DNA of 64,000 nt, taken from Paracyclopina nana (taxonomy: Eukaryota > Arthropoda > Copepoda > Cyclopoida > Cyclopettidae). Location: assembly GCA_019096065.1 (NCBI GenBank), contig JAGUCH010000003.1, forward strand, positions 7,130,001-7,194,000, given 5' to 3'. This document shows positions 23,649 to 34,687 of the stretch, one piece after another; the first letter of the stretch is position 1, and each line of letters begins with the position of its first letter. A program made the position numbers and the translations under genes. Under the pieces are notes generated by a model, which did no database searches, had not been told where the DNA came from, and was given only the letters and a program-made list of their open reading frames with translations.

Positions 23649-25109
23649 TCAGCGCTTCATCAACTCGTCAATGGAGAACCCGCTCGTTCTCGATGTCTCT
23701 ATGGTGGGAGCCAAAATGTTGGCAGTGGTAGCTGACGAGGATGATGACTGGTGAAGTTGATTAGATCTGAGACGATGGGATGGTTGGCCGCAAGTCCTTC
23801 GGCCTTCTGATCTATCAGCTATCTCCAGAAGCTGTCTGGGCTTGATATCGGTATGGGTCAGCAGATGGGTCTTGAGGTTGGACCTCTGGTTGAAGCATCT
23901 CTGACAAATGGGACATCGGTGGGGTGACTCTTCCATGTGGAGAATTCGGTGGACGGCCAGTGTCCTCGATTGGCAAAAGCCCTTGCCGCATTCATTGCAC
24001 TTGAAAGGCTTCTCCTTTGAGTGGATGTACCTGTGATCACGGAGATGATCTTGACGACGGAAGGCTTTGCCGCAGATATCACAGTTGAAGGGTCGCTCAT
24101 CGGTGTGGGTGCGTTCATGGATGAGCAGGTTGTATGACTTGGTGAACTCTCGGTTGCAATACTTGCAGATGAACCTCTTCTTCGGCCTGGACGCCCGACC
24201 AGGTCTGTGCAAGAGTCTGGGATCGTAGGAGGGAGGGTAGACAGGTGGAACTCCAGTTGAGGCCACTGCAGAGGCTGATGAGGTGATGGGGTTGGTGGAG
24301 TTGCTGTTGGGGCCTGAGGCTGCAGCAGCGGCTGCTGCAGCTGCAGCCTGAACTCCTGCGGCTCCCAACCAGTGTCTCATGAGGAAGGGGAGGCCATAGT
24401 TATACCCCGAGGAGGCCATTCTGGCCTGAGCCATGTGGGCGGCTGCCATCGCGGGAAATGAAGAGGAACCTAAAGCTGAGGCTTGGCTGAAGATGGCTGC
24501 GATCGAGGCCGAGTTAGCCGCTGATTGCGAGGCTGCGGCGCTGTTGGCCAGATGGGCAAAGTCGAACTTCATCTTGTCGTTGCTGGTGGGAACAGCCTCG
24601 ATGCTATTGCTGCTCGTATCCGAAGGCTTGTCTTCGCTGTTGGTGGGGCTGTTGGGCGGTGAGTGCTGCGACTTTGCGACGGTGGAAAAGGCGGACTTCT
24701 CTTTGATGACCATGTCCAAGGGGCCATTGCCAGCCTTGTTGAAGAATTGGTGGTGGGGCAGTGAGGCCGCAAGGAGGCTGTTGTAGTGGTGCACTTGAGG
24801 GAGCAACATGGCGGCGGCTGCGGCTGCGGGGTTGAGCAGAGGGGACCTTTTGTCCATTACCTCTTGGTCAAACTTGAATGAAGTGGAGGACGCGAAGGGC
24901 CTCGACTTTTCAGTCAGTAGTAATTCGGGACTGCTTGGAGTTCTCGGCGGGGTTAGCAAAACTGATGTGCTACCATCACCCTCAACTGCAAGAGCGAAGA
25001 GCAGCGTAAGTAAAGGTGTCTTTGCTTTAGTTTACTTTGCTTTATTATTACCTCTTTGATGTTGGTGATGTCCACTAGATGATAGTGGTGTCGTATGAAT
25101 CACGTCCAT
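23649..25109 (-). CDS. Odd-skipped-family zinc-finger repressor, four fingers, 464 aa
   Basis: A C2H2 transcription factor of the odd/sob/bowl (OSR) family, acting in the nucleus in segmentation, leg-joint, gut or kidney development in other animals. Two exons: 25109-25052 (start [16 protein letters not shown]) and 24985-23649, with a 66-bp intron (GTAATA...TTGCAG). The sum, 1,395 nt, is exactly 465 codons with TGA. Ala/Ser-rich regions with poly-Ala precede the fingers. Four canonical fingers begin at [10 protein letters not shown], with [33 protein letters not shown] and [13 protein letters not shown], typical of this family. Where a fifth finger would stand, the sequence has lost the zinc-binding cysteines but keeps an RR-x-C...H-x-L echo. 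It ends [10 protein letters not shown], an eh1-like Groucho-binding motif. Four fingers suggest odd itself; orthology to sob or bowl is not excluded. It is divergent from the paralogue at 32223. Confidence 0.9.
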
Positions 25110-25590
25110 GGGCCTACTGAAATGGGTTGCTACTCGAATGTAGTTGCGATACGTCCAGAAGGGAGCAGAGACTTTCCCAGACTGCTGTGGTCTCCCGCCG
25201 AGGGCCGGGAGTCGGTCCGGGAGCCGTCCAGGAGTCGGACGCAGTTGCAGCTCCTGCTCATCTTCAAATCCCCCCGATTGCACGCCACGTTTTCCTACTG
25301 GACGAACTCGAACGGGGCGCGCTCGCGTCATTGGCCGGGGAGCACCGACCAACCGTTTGGCTACTACAAACGGGCTCCCGCAGCTCCCGAATCGGGCTAC
25401 CTAGCGCCCCCGACCTTATCCGGAGACGAACGGAGGATGAGCGACTCAAACGCCGATGCCGGAGAAAGATGCGCAACACATCTCCTGGCTCGAGACTGGC
25501 GGCCATCAAAGTCTTCATGAGCCGCTCGACAAAGAGCAAATCCTGGACTGCTTGAAGGTAAGGGGCGCGGATATCATATCTACTAAGCAA
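25110..25590 (-). promoter_or_regulatory. GC-rich 5' region of the four-finger odd-skipped gene
   Basis: This stretch is clearly richer in G+C and CpG than the surrounding DNA and lies directly upstream of the start codon on the minus strand. It is open in several frames on both strands, as expected for GC-rich DNA, and shows no known domain. The best reading is 5' UTR plus promoter. An upstream in-frame Met extension (to 25352) is possible, but its Arg/Pro-rich translation looks non-coding. Confidence 0.45.
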
Positions 25591-27229
25591 CTTTCTACTT
25601 TAATATTACCTGATTTTTATCTGGCTCATGGTTTCATTGTAAATACTGTTACAGTGATGATAAATAAGGCAGGAACTGCCAGAGCGCTCATTGTAGAACA
25701 GTTTTTAGAGGAATTTCTTAGGATTATTAGCTAGCTTACTTATTTTTTCATGTGAAAAAAATATTACAAGTAAGGCAACTTAATTTTTAAAAGTGTAATA
25801 ATTGATATTAGGCCATGCTAGACAGGCCCCTGCTTAAGCAGTCATCTTGTCACGTACGCTTGAAGATGAGCTCCTTTGTATGCAGTCAACACACCTACAC
25901 TCTAATGCAATGATTGGAAGTGACTCGGAGCTCATGAAGATTTAAATAGGCCTGCATTCAAACTGGTTTCTTTGAAGATGGGATGTTTGGAAGGCATTGT
26001 GCAGTTTTTAAAATCTTTAATTATTGAGATCATAGCTTAAAACCTGGTGAAGTAATCGATCGTAAAAAATATATTGTTTCAACTTCTTTGTAAACTATAA
26101 ATGATGAATTGGCAGTATTGATGAATTTACATTTTACAAATCGCATAATTTTCTCGTAAATATGTGCAAGTCACTTTTTAAATGTAGTGTTGCTGATAGT
26201 GAAGTGAAATGCCATCATTGAAAGCGAAAGAGCAATGAATATGAGTGAAAGCTAATTCTATGAATTCGCAGAAAGTGAACGTCGTAGCACTCCTCGACAA
26301 AGGCCGCGCGTTATCTTCAAGATCATAGAGAAATTGCCGCGAAAAATGCGGCGCGCCCTAAAACAAGGTTATTGGTGGGTGACAAATCGAGCGCAATTCT
26401 TTGAATATTCTAAGGAAATAATGGAGTCAAAGAGCACGCAGCCGCAACATCAAAAGTTTCTATAAAAGCTTTGACCGCCAGAGAATTTTGTGGTCTCGCT
26501 CGCGTGCTAGATACACAAAAGGGGGCACAATACGAAAGTGAGGCTAAACCACCCACAAATACATAAATAGACTCCTTTTGTCCCCAAACACTTTCTCAAG
26601 AGAAACCTTTTCAAATCTCCGATCGCCATAGTCACAATAAATAACTCTCAATCGACAAAAGATGTGCGTGGAACAAATTCTTTTTTGAATAAAAGAAACA
26701 AAGAAGCAGAGTCGGCACACCCTTCTTCATTCACTTTTATTCAAAAGTATAATTTGTTGTTTATGCGATTGTTGACTAGATTCCTTACTTCTACACATGT
26801 TGGTCTAAGGCAGTCTACTCATTTGTGCCTTGAAGGTTTTATGCCCTGCTCTCTACGCCATAAAATTGTTGGAATCATCTTGATTGGTACAATTCTTGAA
26901 AAAATATTAGCCAATTTCAATGCTTGAGGCAAAATGTTTTTCTGCTCTATCTACCTATGACTATCGCGAAAGTTTAAGTTAAATGCTGAAAAAATCAAGC
27001 CCAAAATGTGTCACTTTTTTCTCACGTCAAAGTATGACATTTCAATCTTTGATAAAATATTTGTAACTATGGTTAGAAAAATAGTAGTTTGCGAAGGAAA
27101 CACGTAACAGAAATTGGTTTTGGGCCCACAATTACAGATGCAGTCATTATTTGGGTTTTTTTGTCGTAAGTTAAGACAGATATGATAAAGTAGAAGAGAT
27201 GAACTCACTCAACCTCTTGTACAATGTGA
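25591..27229. other. Intergenic region between the divergent odd-skipped genes, left part
   Basis: No gene is supported. The block 26270-26560 has a locally mixed composition and contains a TATAAAAG sequence (26461-26468). The rest is AT-rich. Confidence 0.5.
26461..26468 (+). promoter_or_regulatory. Possible TATA box on the plus strand
   Basis: TATAAAAG in the context TTTC-TATAAAAG-CTTTGACCGCC is a textbook TATA box. A plus-strand start about 30 bp downstream would point towards the five-finger odd-skipped gene 5.7 kb away. That gene's coding exon follows a likely splice acceptor, so a distant 5' exon is conceivable. This is a weak, motif-only call. Confidence 0.3.
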
Positions 27230-27374
27230 GGCTTAGTCTCTTCTGGAGATTTCATAGTGACCAAGCCACGGTCATTATCGTTTCTTATGTACTGAGTAGG
27301 TTGCGATGGAACTACATAAGAATCGATAATGACCGTGGCTTGGTCACTATGAAATCTCCAGAAGAGACTAAGCC
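27230..27374. mobile_element. 145-bp foldback hairpin element, type A
   Basis: Arms 27230-27291 and 27313-27374 are 62 bp each and match at 61 of 62 positions, around a 21-nt loop. The element starts GGCTTAGTCTCTTC and ends with its complement. The same length, loop and inner arm occur in the type B element at 28712. Non-coding. Confidence 0.9.
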
Positions 27375-27938
27375 AGACTTTGGAAATCACATGGACATCA
27401 TAGCTCCTCATTCCGCAAATTTCCCCGCCCAATTTTAATTGATTATCCTAAAATGGTGTCTTGGTTATTTTTTTTAGTCACAATATTTTTAAAACTGCAT
27501 TCGATTGCAAACAGGAGTTTTGGCTGCCTAAAAATAGTCAAAAATGGCTCTTTTTTTCCAAAAATTGAATTATCATGGACAACCATTGATGGCCTTTAAA
27601 ATCCTCTAAATGATAAGCAGAAAATTGGTCTTGAAATGAGAATTTGACGATTTGACGGAATTTCTTGTGAGCAAGAAAACGGTTTTTTTGTCCACTGTGC
27701 ATGGTGGAAAGCGGTGGAACAGCCAATTTTGCCTACTTTCAGGATGCTACATAACCTTTGGTTGACATCGAATAACATTTAAGCTCTATCATGGCTAAGG
27801 TGCTAATCAGACCCCATTTAATATTTTTCCTTCAAAATTAGCTGCGTTTGATTTCTAAATAAATAAGTTGAAATATGAGTCTTGTAAATTAGAAGTGATA
27901 AAAATATATTTTGAATGATCACAGGAATTGGTGACAAT

Positions 27939-28121
27939 GGCTCATTATCTTCCGCGTCTTTGATCGTAGCATGGTTGCGGTTGTTATCGGTTCTTAGGCT
28001 CAGTCTCTTCTGGAGATTTCATAGTGGCATTGCCACGGTCATTATCGATTCTTATGTAGCTCCATCGCAACCTATAGGTATACTCAGTACATAAGATCAA
28101 AGACGCGGAAGATAATAAACC
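27939..28121. mobile_element. Chimeric foldback element (B arm, A body, B end)
   Basis: 27939-27996 is a type B left arm (GGCTCATTATCTTCCGCG). 27997-28094 is a type A arm plus loop, with the loop in reverse orientation relative to the copy at 27230 and a small internal insertion. 28095-28121 is the outer end of a type B right arm. Type A thus sits inside type B, or the two recombined. Confidence 0.85.
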
Positions 28122-28269
28122 ATCATTTACGTTTGATGACATTTATTTTAGAGAAAAGCCACCATGAGAACCTACTTCACAGCCTAGGCAAGGGAGATTT
28201 TTGACAGCCAAAAATTCTAAGCCGGGTCGCTAGATGCTAAATGGCTTTTCTTATAGTGCCTTGTTTGTG

Positions 28270-28669
28270 CAATTCCGTTTAGGGCGATGGCCGATTAGTG
28301 GAGGCCATTTCTTTTAGGCAAGCTTGGTACCTTGCTTAACTTTTTTGCTATGTAAACTCAGCCTGACCACGGGCTCCTCGGGTCTTTTTAAAATATGCCG
28401 TGAATGCTCATTGGCCTCCTAAAACGAATCCAACCAAATCTGTGACGACTGTACTCAACAAGTGCTGAGCAATTTAGTGTAGAGCGAAGGCCGATTGTTG
28501 GAGGCCATTTCTTTTAGGTAAGCTTGATACCTTGCTTAACTTTTTTTGCTATGTTAACTCAGCTTGAGCACGGCCTCCTCGGGTCTTTTTAAAATATGCC
28601 ATGAATGCTCATTGGCCTCCTAAAACGAATCCAACCAAATCTGTTATGACTGTACTCAACAGTTGCTAA
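28270..28669 (+). repeat. 200-bp tandem duplication
   Basis: Two head-to-tail copies with an exact 200-bp period (28270-28469 and 28470-28669) differ at scattered bases. Each contains an inverted pair, GGAGGCC near its start and GGCCTCC near its end. No coding potential is seen. It lies between the chimeric and type B foldback elements. Confidence 0.9.
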
Positions 28670-28711
28670 GCAATTACCCTTCTTAGCATTTTTTTGGCTT
28701 AGTTTGTCTTG

Positions 28712-28856
28712 GGCTCATTATCTTCCGCGTCTTTGATCGTAGCATGGTTGCGGTTGTTATCGGTTCTTATTTTCTGACGAGGTTGCTATGTCAGTAAATA
28801 AGAAGCGATAACAACCGTGAGCATGTCACGATCAAAGACGCGGAAGATAATGAGCC
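28712..28856. mobile_element. 145-bp foldback hairpin element, type B
   Basis: It begins GGCTCATTATCTTCCGCG and ends with the complement. The arms are about 62 bp with a few mismatches around a 21-nt loop (CTGACGAGGTTGCTATGTCAG). Length and loop agree with type A (15 of 21 loop bases), while the outer arm halves differ strongly between A and B but remain self-complementary within each. Confidence 0.9.
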
Positions 28857-30291
28857 TTAATTTTGAAATTAAGAACGTGCCTGCACACGCCTTTTTTAGT
28901 TTCTAGAAACAGGCTGAGGTGAACGATATCTTGACTGTCGCAGCTAGTACATCGAAAAATTATTTTGATCTCTCAAAGCGAGTAGTGTGCTGTTTGATTG
29001 AGATAGGGCCCAATGCAATTTTTTGTTATGTCGCTGTAACCTCAAGTTCAAAGCATATACGAGAGCATTCTTGCTGGCTCTAAACGAATTTAGGAGCCTC
29101 TCTAGATGAGCATAAAAAGCTGCGGTACTTCTTAAAAGCGAGGAGAGATAAGCCCATAAGTAGTGTTAGTAAGATGACATTTTCGGTTGCCGAATCAACA
29201 ATCAAGTTTGCATTAGCTATCTCCTTCTTCATGTTAATAATTACGCTTCAGAAGCTTGAAATCAAAGGATGGACCGCCTCTGCAAACATAAGCTACTTAT
29301 TTAGATAGAGGAGCTTCATATTTCTTTTGTGTCTGCTTTTGCGCTGCAGCTTCTTTTGATGCTACCCAGTTTCAAACTCGATTTCGCGAGGAAAATGAGT
29401 TTGTTTGAAGATCCCTGACAAAGTTAAGGTCCCCATGCTGTGGAAGGTATATCCCATAAAGTAGATAGCAGATGTGTATGAATGAAAGTTGCTCCCAATG
29501 TTTGTCCTATGCTCACAATCGATACTCGAGCAAATTGTTCCGGATGATTTGGGCAGACAGGAAAGTGTCACGTTTTATTGCTTTACCTCTATCAACAGCT
29601 CTGGCCATAAACCTAACCAAACAAGGCTCTTGACAAAAAGAATGGTCTAATTTGGAAAGACTGATGACTCTTGCCATATTTGCTGAACTGTATTTAGATT
29701 ATACATCAAGATGAATACCATGATGTCATGCGCATTTCAAATGTGTACATGCCAAGTGGATTTGTTTTTTATTTGCTACTTGTTTACAAAAAAAATACGA
29801 ATTTAGCTCATATATAGATTTGGTATAATTCTTCACTTGATATCTTACGATTAATATTGAGCCTTTTTTAACGCATTCTTTTGGAATGGTTCTGAGCTTG
29901 GTTTGAATTCGTAACCTTAGGGCGTCATTTAGAGGAGGGAGCTCTGGCTACTGCTACAGTAGTTATGTGCTTTTCATAACTGACATTCTTTCATGCTGAA
30001 GTCATATAGGCGGCGGTGGCTTCATAGCCACTACATTCCTGGTGTGATGATGGTGACTCGTCTACATTTAAAATATAGCATCTGGTGGCTACCGAGCAAT
30101 GCTTACTTGCTGCATGGCATGGAAAGAATGGAATGTGGAAGCTGCTCCCGCTAAAAAACTCACTTGCCCAATGAACAGTGCATGGAAGGCAAGGTAGAAT
30201 AAGACGGACCTAGTAGCTAGGGGAGAACTTGCTCCCTCCATCTCAACAAAAATCATGCTAGCCTCTTTCTTTCTGAAGAATCTCCATTCAA
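28857..30291. other. Intergenic, no feature seen
   Basis: AT-rich DNA without a supported gene, RNA or repeat that I can recognise. Confidence 0.4.
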
Positions 30292-30485
30292 TAGCCTGGT
30301 TCACCTGCATATTATAACTGATATTTTGGCAAAATATCGGAGAGGAGTTCTTAGAAACTGAGAATTTAGATACTTTTGTAGGATGGCTTTTGGTACCAAA
30401 AGACCGAATCCGAAGAAAATCTAAAAAATCAATTAGGAAAAACCTGATACTTGCATGTGTCAGCATAATATCGCGCGATATTTCA
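30292..30485 (+). mobile_element. MITE-like element, copy 1 of 3
   Basis: Begins AGCCTGGTTCACCTGC and continues TGATATTTTGGCAAAATATCGG. It contains the palindrome CTTTTGGTACCAAAAG and ends near CGCGCGATATTTC. Compared with the copy at 30542 the far terminus is missing. Confidence 0.8.
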
Positions 30486-30541
30486 TTTAGACCATAGAAA
30501 AGCTAGATAATAAATGAAAAGGGGTGCCCACTTATTCATTG

Positions 30542-30771
30542 CTTAGGCATGGTTCACCTGCTTATAATATCTGATATTTTGTCAAAATATCGGAGCGAAA
30601 CACTGAGTAACAGATAATTTAGATACTGTTGTAGGATGGCTTTTGGTACCAAAAGACCGAATCCGAAGAAAAAATCTAAAAAATGATTTTGGAAGTACCT
30701 GATATTTGCAAATATCAGCATAATATCGCTCGATATTTTGATCATAATATCGCAGGTGAACCAGGCCTTAG
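30542..30771 (+). mobile_element. MITE-like element, copy 2 of 3 (most complete)
   Basis: A 230-bp element with imperfect terminal inverted repeats: CTTAGGCATGGTTCACCTGC at the left, complement of CTAAGGCCTGGTTCACCTGC at the right. Inside is the same 16-bp palindrome CTTTTGGTACCAAAAG and a TGATATTTTGTCAAAATATC hairpin as in copies 1 and 3. No ORF. Confidence 0.85.
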
Positions 30772-32222
30772 ATTAGCCTCACTAAATACTTATTGACATG
30801 AAACCTTTTCATGGCAATGCTAAAACATAGCACAATTGCAAAGGAGGTAGGCGTACTTTCATTTGTGGCTCTTATCTGTGTGCGGTTTTATGGCGTACCC
30901 AACTTTTTCTCAGATTTGAGGACAAAGGGAGCCTTGAGCTACGTATATGTGTGTGTATACCTTATAGCAGCATGTGAGTGCGTGCACAGAAGCCGTGCTA
31001 CTTGTGGGCGATTAGGGGTTGGTTGGTTGGATGGTTGGTATGGCTGGTGCTCAAAAATGGTCTGGCTAGTACTCAACATAGTAGCTACTGGCCACCTGTT
31101 GCCCTGGAATCCCAGACGGGTCAGGCCAGGCACACATTTCAAAGCTACTGGATTCATCAAGCCACTGTGCAACTAACACTCACTAAGACTAGACGTAGTA
31201 TGTGAGCTTTTGTATTGCGATCAAAGGCCGTTATGTAAGCCTTTCCCCTGCTATCATCGTTTACGAAGAGCTTCCTCGTGAATTCCCTCAGTGTCATCGC
31301 ATAATTTAAAAAGGTAAGTAAATAAATCCTTATATAAAGATGGTAGCTGACCTAATTGAAAAATTTTGGAATTTCGCGAGGACTTTCTATTGTTATTGCA
31401 ACATTCCATAAGTTGGAAAAGGTCCTTTCTTGACTGATCAAGCTATTATCAGTTGCTTGCTCATGCTCAGAAATACTTGCTAGCTGACGATTCTGACAGT
31501 AACTTAAGTAGCATACCTTTAAAATCAGCAAATACAAAAGCAAATTTCATATGGAATATGTGGTGTTAGGAGTAATCAAATTCTTTCAGCTCTACCTTCG
31601 AAGAAGCGGTTAACTTTCTTACATTTGCAAGTTCAAGTAGTAACTTGCTTGAATTGCGATCTTTTAGCAAGAAGATGAAATATCGAGCAAATATAGCTAC
31701 TGTATTTCATCACATTTGGCAATGTGCACCTAAAAACGAGCTACCAGTGTCAGGCTCATGCACAGTAGCGCTGCTGCTAAATATTGAAGTTAAGCTGGGT
31801 AGTGAAGTAAGTAGTATATGAGCACGAGCTGCTGCATTCCACAGCTCCCAGGTCAAAACCTGTTGGAGCAGCAGCGCAGTGGGGCCCTTCATGAACAGCC
31901 AGACACAAAGAAAGACCTTTTGCATCACATCTCAGCCAACAAAATGGTACGAAGCAGTGGCCGCGCGATGGACCACGTCCGGAACAGCACGTTAAGATCT
32001 CGGAGCTGATTCTGCTACGTGCCTCAGATATAGAGATTTCTCTCTCGTTTTATGGCCCAAAACTGGCCATTCATTCGAAGAAAAAGAAATTTGTGTGGCT
32101 CAGAAGTTGCCTTTTTTACACGAAATTCTCGCAAACTTCTTGCTGTGCCGGATTCAATCCATTCATGAAAAGATATGGGGCGCCATAAAAAACCTTTGCC
32201 TTCATTCTAGCTACTGGACACG
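30772..32222. other. Upstream region of the five-finger odd-skipped gene
   Basis: No gene is supported. A TTGG-rich patch lies near 31018-31050. Just before the coding start, CCTTCATTCTAG (ending at 32210) looks like a splice acceptor, so a 5' exon may exist somewhere upstream. Confidence 0.45.
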
Positions 32223-33404
32223 ATGCTAACAACGTCTACCATCTGCGGCAATGGAAATGGGCCGGAGCACTATAATCAAGCAGCTTCAAGTAGTAGCTTC
32301 ATCCAAAACGCTTCAGCGCCACAACTTCAGCATCCATTCAAACCGGTCCAAAATCACGTTTCAAGAAGGGACCAATTTAGCAACTATGAAGTCTCGGCTT
32401 TTCAGCCCGTTCACAGCAGAATGATGAGTTCCGACTTTGAGCAGCCTCCGCCCTCTAAAAGAGAATTTCGGAGTCTTAGTACCGACTTCAGCTATCAGCA
32501 AATAGCTGCTAGCTGCTCATCGTCATCTTCAGACATTGTCGACATTGTCTCAAACAACAGCTCTGCTCACCACTTTGATCTCAATCAACTTCCAGCCACC
32601 ACCACAGCAGCAGGCCACCAGCAACGGAACCGATCTGTCTCAAGGTCAGCTTCAGTGTCTTCAACATCATCAAGGCCAAAGAAGCAGTTCGTCTGTAAGT
32701 TCTGCAACAGGCAGTTCACCAAGTCGTACAACCTGCTCATCCATGAGCGAACCCATACGGATGAGCGTCCTTACTCATGCGACCTATGCGGAAAGGCCTT
32801 CCGCCGCCAAGATCACCTACGAGACCACCGCTACATCCATTCAAAAGAGAAACCGTTCAAATGTGCCGAGTGTGGCAAAGGCTTCTGCCAGTCAAGGACA
32901 CTGGCAGTCCACAAAATTCTCCACATGGAGGAGTCGCCGCATAAATGTCCCATTTGTCGTCGTAGCTTTAATCAGCGGTCCAATCTCAAGACCCACTTGC
33001 TTACTCACACCGACCACAAACCGTATGAGTGCAATCAATGCAGAAAAGTCTTCCGACGCAATTGTGATCTCAGACGACACAAGCTGACACATAGCATTTG
33101 CGAGTCCGCTCCACCTCCCTTACCACCCATACGATCTCAGTCGCGCAAACAAAGCGAGCTTAACTCGTCCACCGGCTCACAGCTGCATACCGAGAGTAGT
33201 GACGACAGCGATATTGATGTGGATGTCACCACCATAGGAGATGATAGCTCAAAGTTACCCTTTTTGTCGCCATTCTTCAAAAACACCTCAGCTGCTAATT
33301 CTCATGCCAAGAAAAGTCTTTCGGACTACTTGCTCCAAGACAAGGTGAAGCACAGCACTGGGCCTTCCAACGGCTTCACCATTGATGAAATCATGAGGCG
33401 TTAG
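32223..33404 (+). CDS. Odd-skipped-family zinc-finger repressor, five fingers, 393 aa
   Basis: Second C2H2 factor of the odd/sob/bowl family. The single open exon begins ATG ([13 protein letters not shown]), with an in-frame TAG at 32208-32210. That TAG is also the end of a likely splice acceptor, so an upstream exon could extend the N-terminus. The N-terminal half is Ser/Gln-rich. Five canonical fingers run from about residue 155 to 295: [10 protein letters not shown]..., [57 protein letters not shown] and [19 protein letters not shown]. The finger count fits sob or bowl rather than odd. An acidic Ser/Asp stretch ([11 protein letters not shown]) follows, and the protein ends [10 protein letters not shown], an eh1-like Groucho-binding motif that gives repressor activity in this family. 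It is transcribed divergently from the paralogue at 25109. Confidence 0.92.
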   Translation: MLTTSTICGNGNGPEHYNQAASSSSFIQNASAPQLQHPFKPVQNHVSRRDQFSNYEVSAFQPVHSRMMSSDFEQPPPSKREFRSLSTDFSYQQIAASCSSSSSDIVDIVSNNSSAHHFDLNQLPATTTAAGHQQRNRSVSRSASVSSTSSRPKKQFVCKFCNRQFTKSYNLLIHERTHTDERPYSCDLCGKAFRRQDHLRDHRYIHSKEKPFKCAECGKGFCQSRTLAVHKILHMEESPHKCPICRRSFNQRSNLKTHLLTHTDHKPYECNQCRKVFRRNCDLRRHKLTHSICESAPPPLPPIRSQSRKQSELNSSTGSQLHTESSDDSDIDVDVTTIGDDSSKLPFLSPFFKNTSAANSHAKKSLSDYLLQDKVKHSTGPSNGFTIDEIMRR

Positions 33405-33468
33405 AGAATCACTTTTCCCTCTTCTCATTGTTCATCTTGAACTCAAAAATACCTTTTATTGTGTTGTG

Positions 33469-33474
33469 AATAAA
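33469..33474 (+). terminator. Poly(A) signal of the five-finger odd-skipped gene
   Basis: AATAAA 65 bp after the stop codon, the first canonical signal downstream, followed by T-rich DNA. It implies a very short 3' UTR. Confidence 0.75.
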
Positions 33475-34474
33475 TCCTTCTTTCTGTTATTGATAAATTC
33501 ATCAGATTGTTTGATTCCCTCGTTGTATTCAAGAGATTCTTGATGTCCCATCGCGATGGTGGAATGTCATTCCTTGATCCCTGGGAACATTAACCACCGA
33601 ACAATTAGTTCAGCCGAGGTAGGAGTAATTTGGTGAGCCCAATTTTTGGTATGCTTGGGGAATTCCAGGCAGGATCCGGCAATTGGTCACACTTTGGCGT
33701 GAGGTTTAGTCATCGTCGATTTGCAATTCATGGCTGCTCGAAGTGAGCGGCAGGAGACCAGAAAATATGCGGTGGAGCACATAAAAATACATCGTAGGTA
33801 CATATACTACCGATAATCTACATGCAAATCGTGCTCAACTAGAGCTAAATGCTCGAGATCATAACAACCAGCTATCTAGCTAGCCCCCTTTTTTTGGCAA
33901 ATATGACCTACTAAAAGCGCGACGCGTTCTTCTCTGAGAGATTCAGCATTGAAGAAGTTCAACTCTGTTTTGAATTTTGATGTTATTGTTGGGCTGAGTG
34001 CACATTGTTTGCGGTCAAAAGCCGAGTACATTAACTGAGCTATTGTCACCTGTAATCGATTCGTCCAGCCAGTCCTTTGTCATCGAGCTGAGTCTAAACG
34101 CCGCGCCGCCGCTAGAGCGCGTACCGCCAAGGCAAATCTCAGCTCCGTTGACCGGCACGCGGCTGAGAGTACAAGAGATTCCGCAATTGACTCCCTTTCT
34201 TCTTCAAAAAGGACAATATTTAGCTCGCGCCATGGGGGTGAGCTCAAAAAGCCAACCACCCACTGATCGGGCTATTTGGGATTTAGATCGAGCTCAAGTA
34301 GGATTGCTCAAAAGCTTCGTTTTTGTGGGAATTTTTTGCAGCCACAGGTGACCTCTTGGTGACAACATTCCATGAATTTGATAGCATTCAAAATTTTTTA
34401 TAAGCTTTTCGTTTTCCTCAAAAGAGGTTATGCACCTCTTTAAGGTGCTAGGTGGTAAGAAATCTGTCAACAAA
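33475..34474. other. Intergenic, no feature seen
   Basis: No gene is supported. An open frame at 33998-34351 has no recognisable domain. Confidence 0.4.
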
Positions 34475-34662
34475 AATCGCGCGATATTGAGATGATACTT
34501 GCAAATATCTGATATTTGTAAAATCATTTTTCAGATTTTGACTTCGGAATCGGTCTATTAGTACCAAAAGCCATCCTGTATAAAAACTCTCCGTTTCTCG
34601 GTATTTTTCTTCGATGTTTTGCCAAAATGTCAGGAATAATATGCAAGTGAACCAAGCCTAGG
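34475..34662 (-). mobile_element. MITE-like element, copy 3 of 3
   Basis: Minus-strand relative of the elements at 30292 and 30542. It ends (plus strand) GCAAGTGAACCAAGCCTAGG, the complement of the CCTGGTTCACCTGC terminus, and keeps ATCGCGCGAT and GATATTTG motifs. It is more diverged and lacks the opposite terminus. Confidence 0.75.
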
Positions 34663-34687
34663 TTTGCTTGATGGTTTTCACAGGCTA

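Noticed and set aside
25095..25555. Overlapping long open frames on the plus strand
   Set aside because: The DNA is GC-rich and open in several frames at once, with no recognisable domain. It lies over the 5' end of the minus-strand zinc-finger gene and reads better as promoter/5' UTR.
27230..28856. CRISPR-like spaced repeats
   Set aside because: The repeats are large hairpins at irregular spacing in a eukaryotic context, without uniform spacers.
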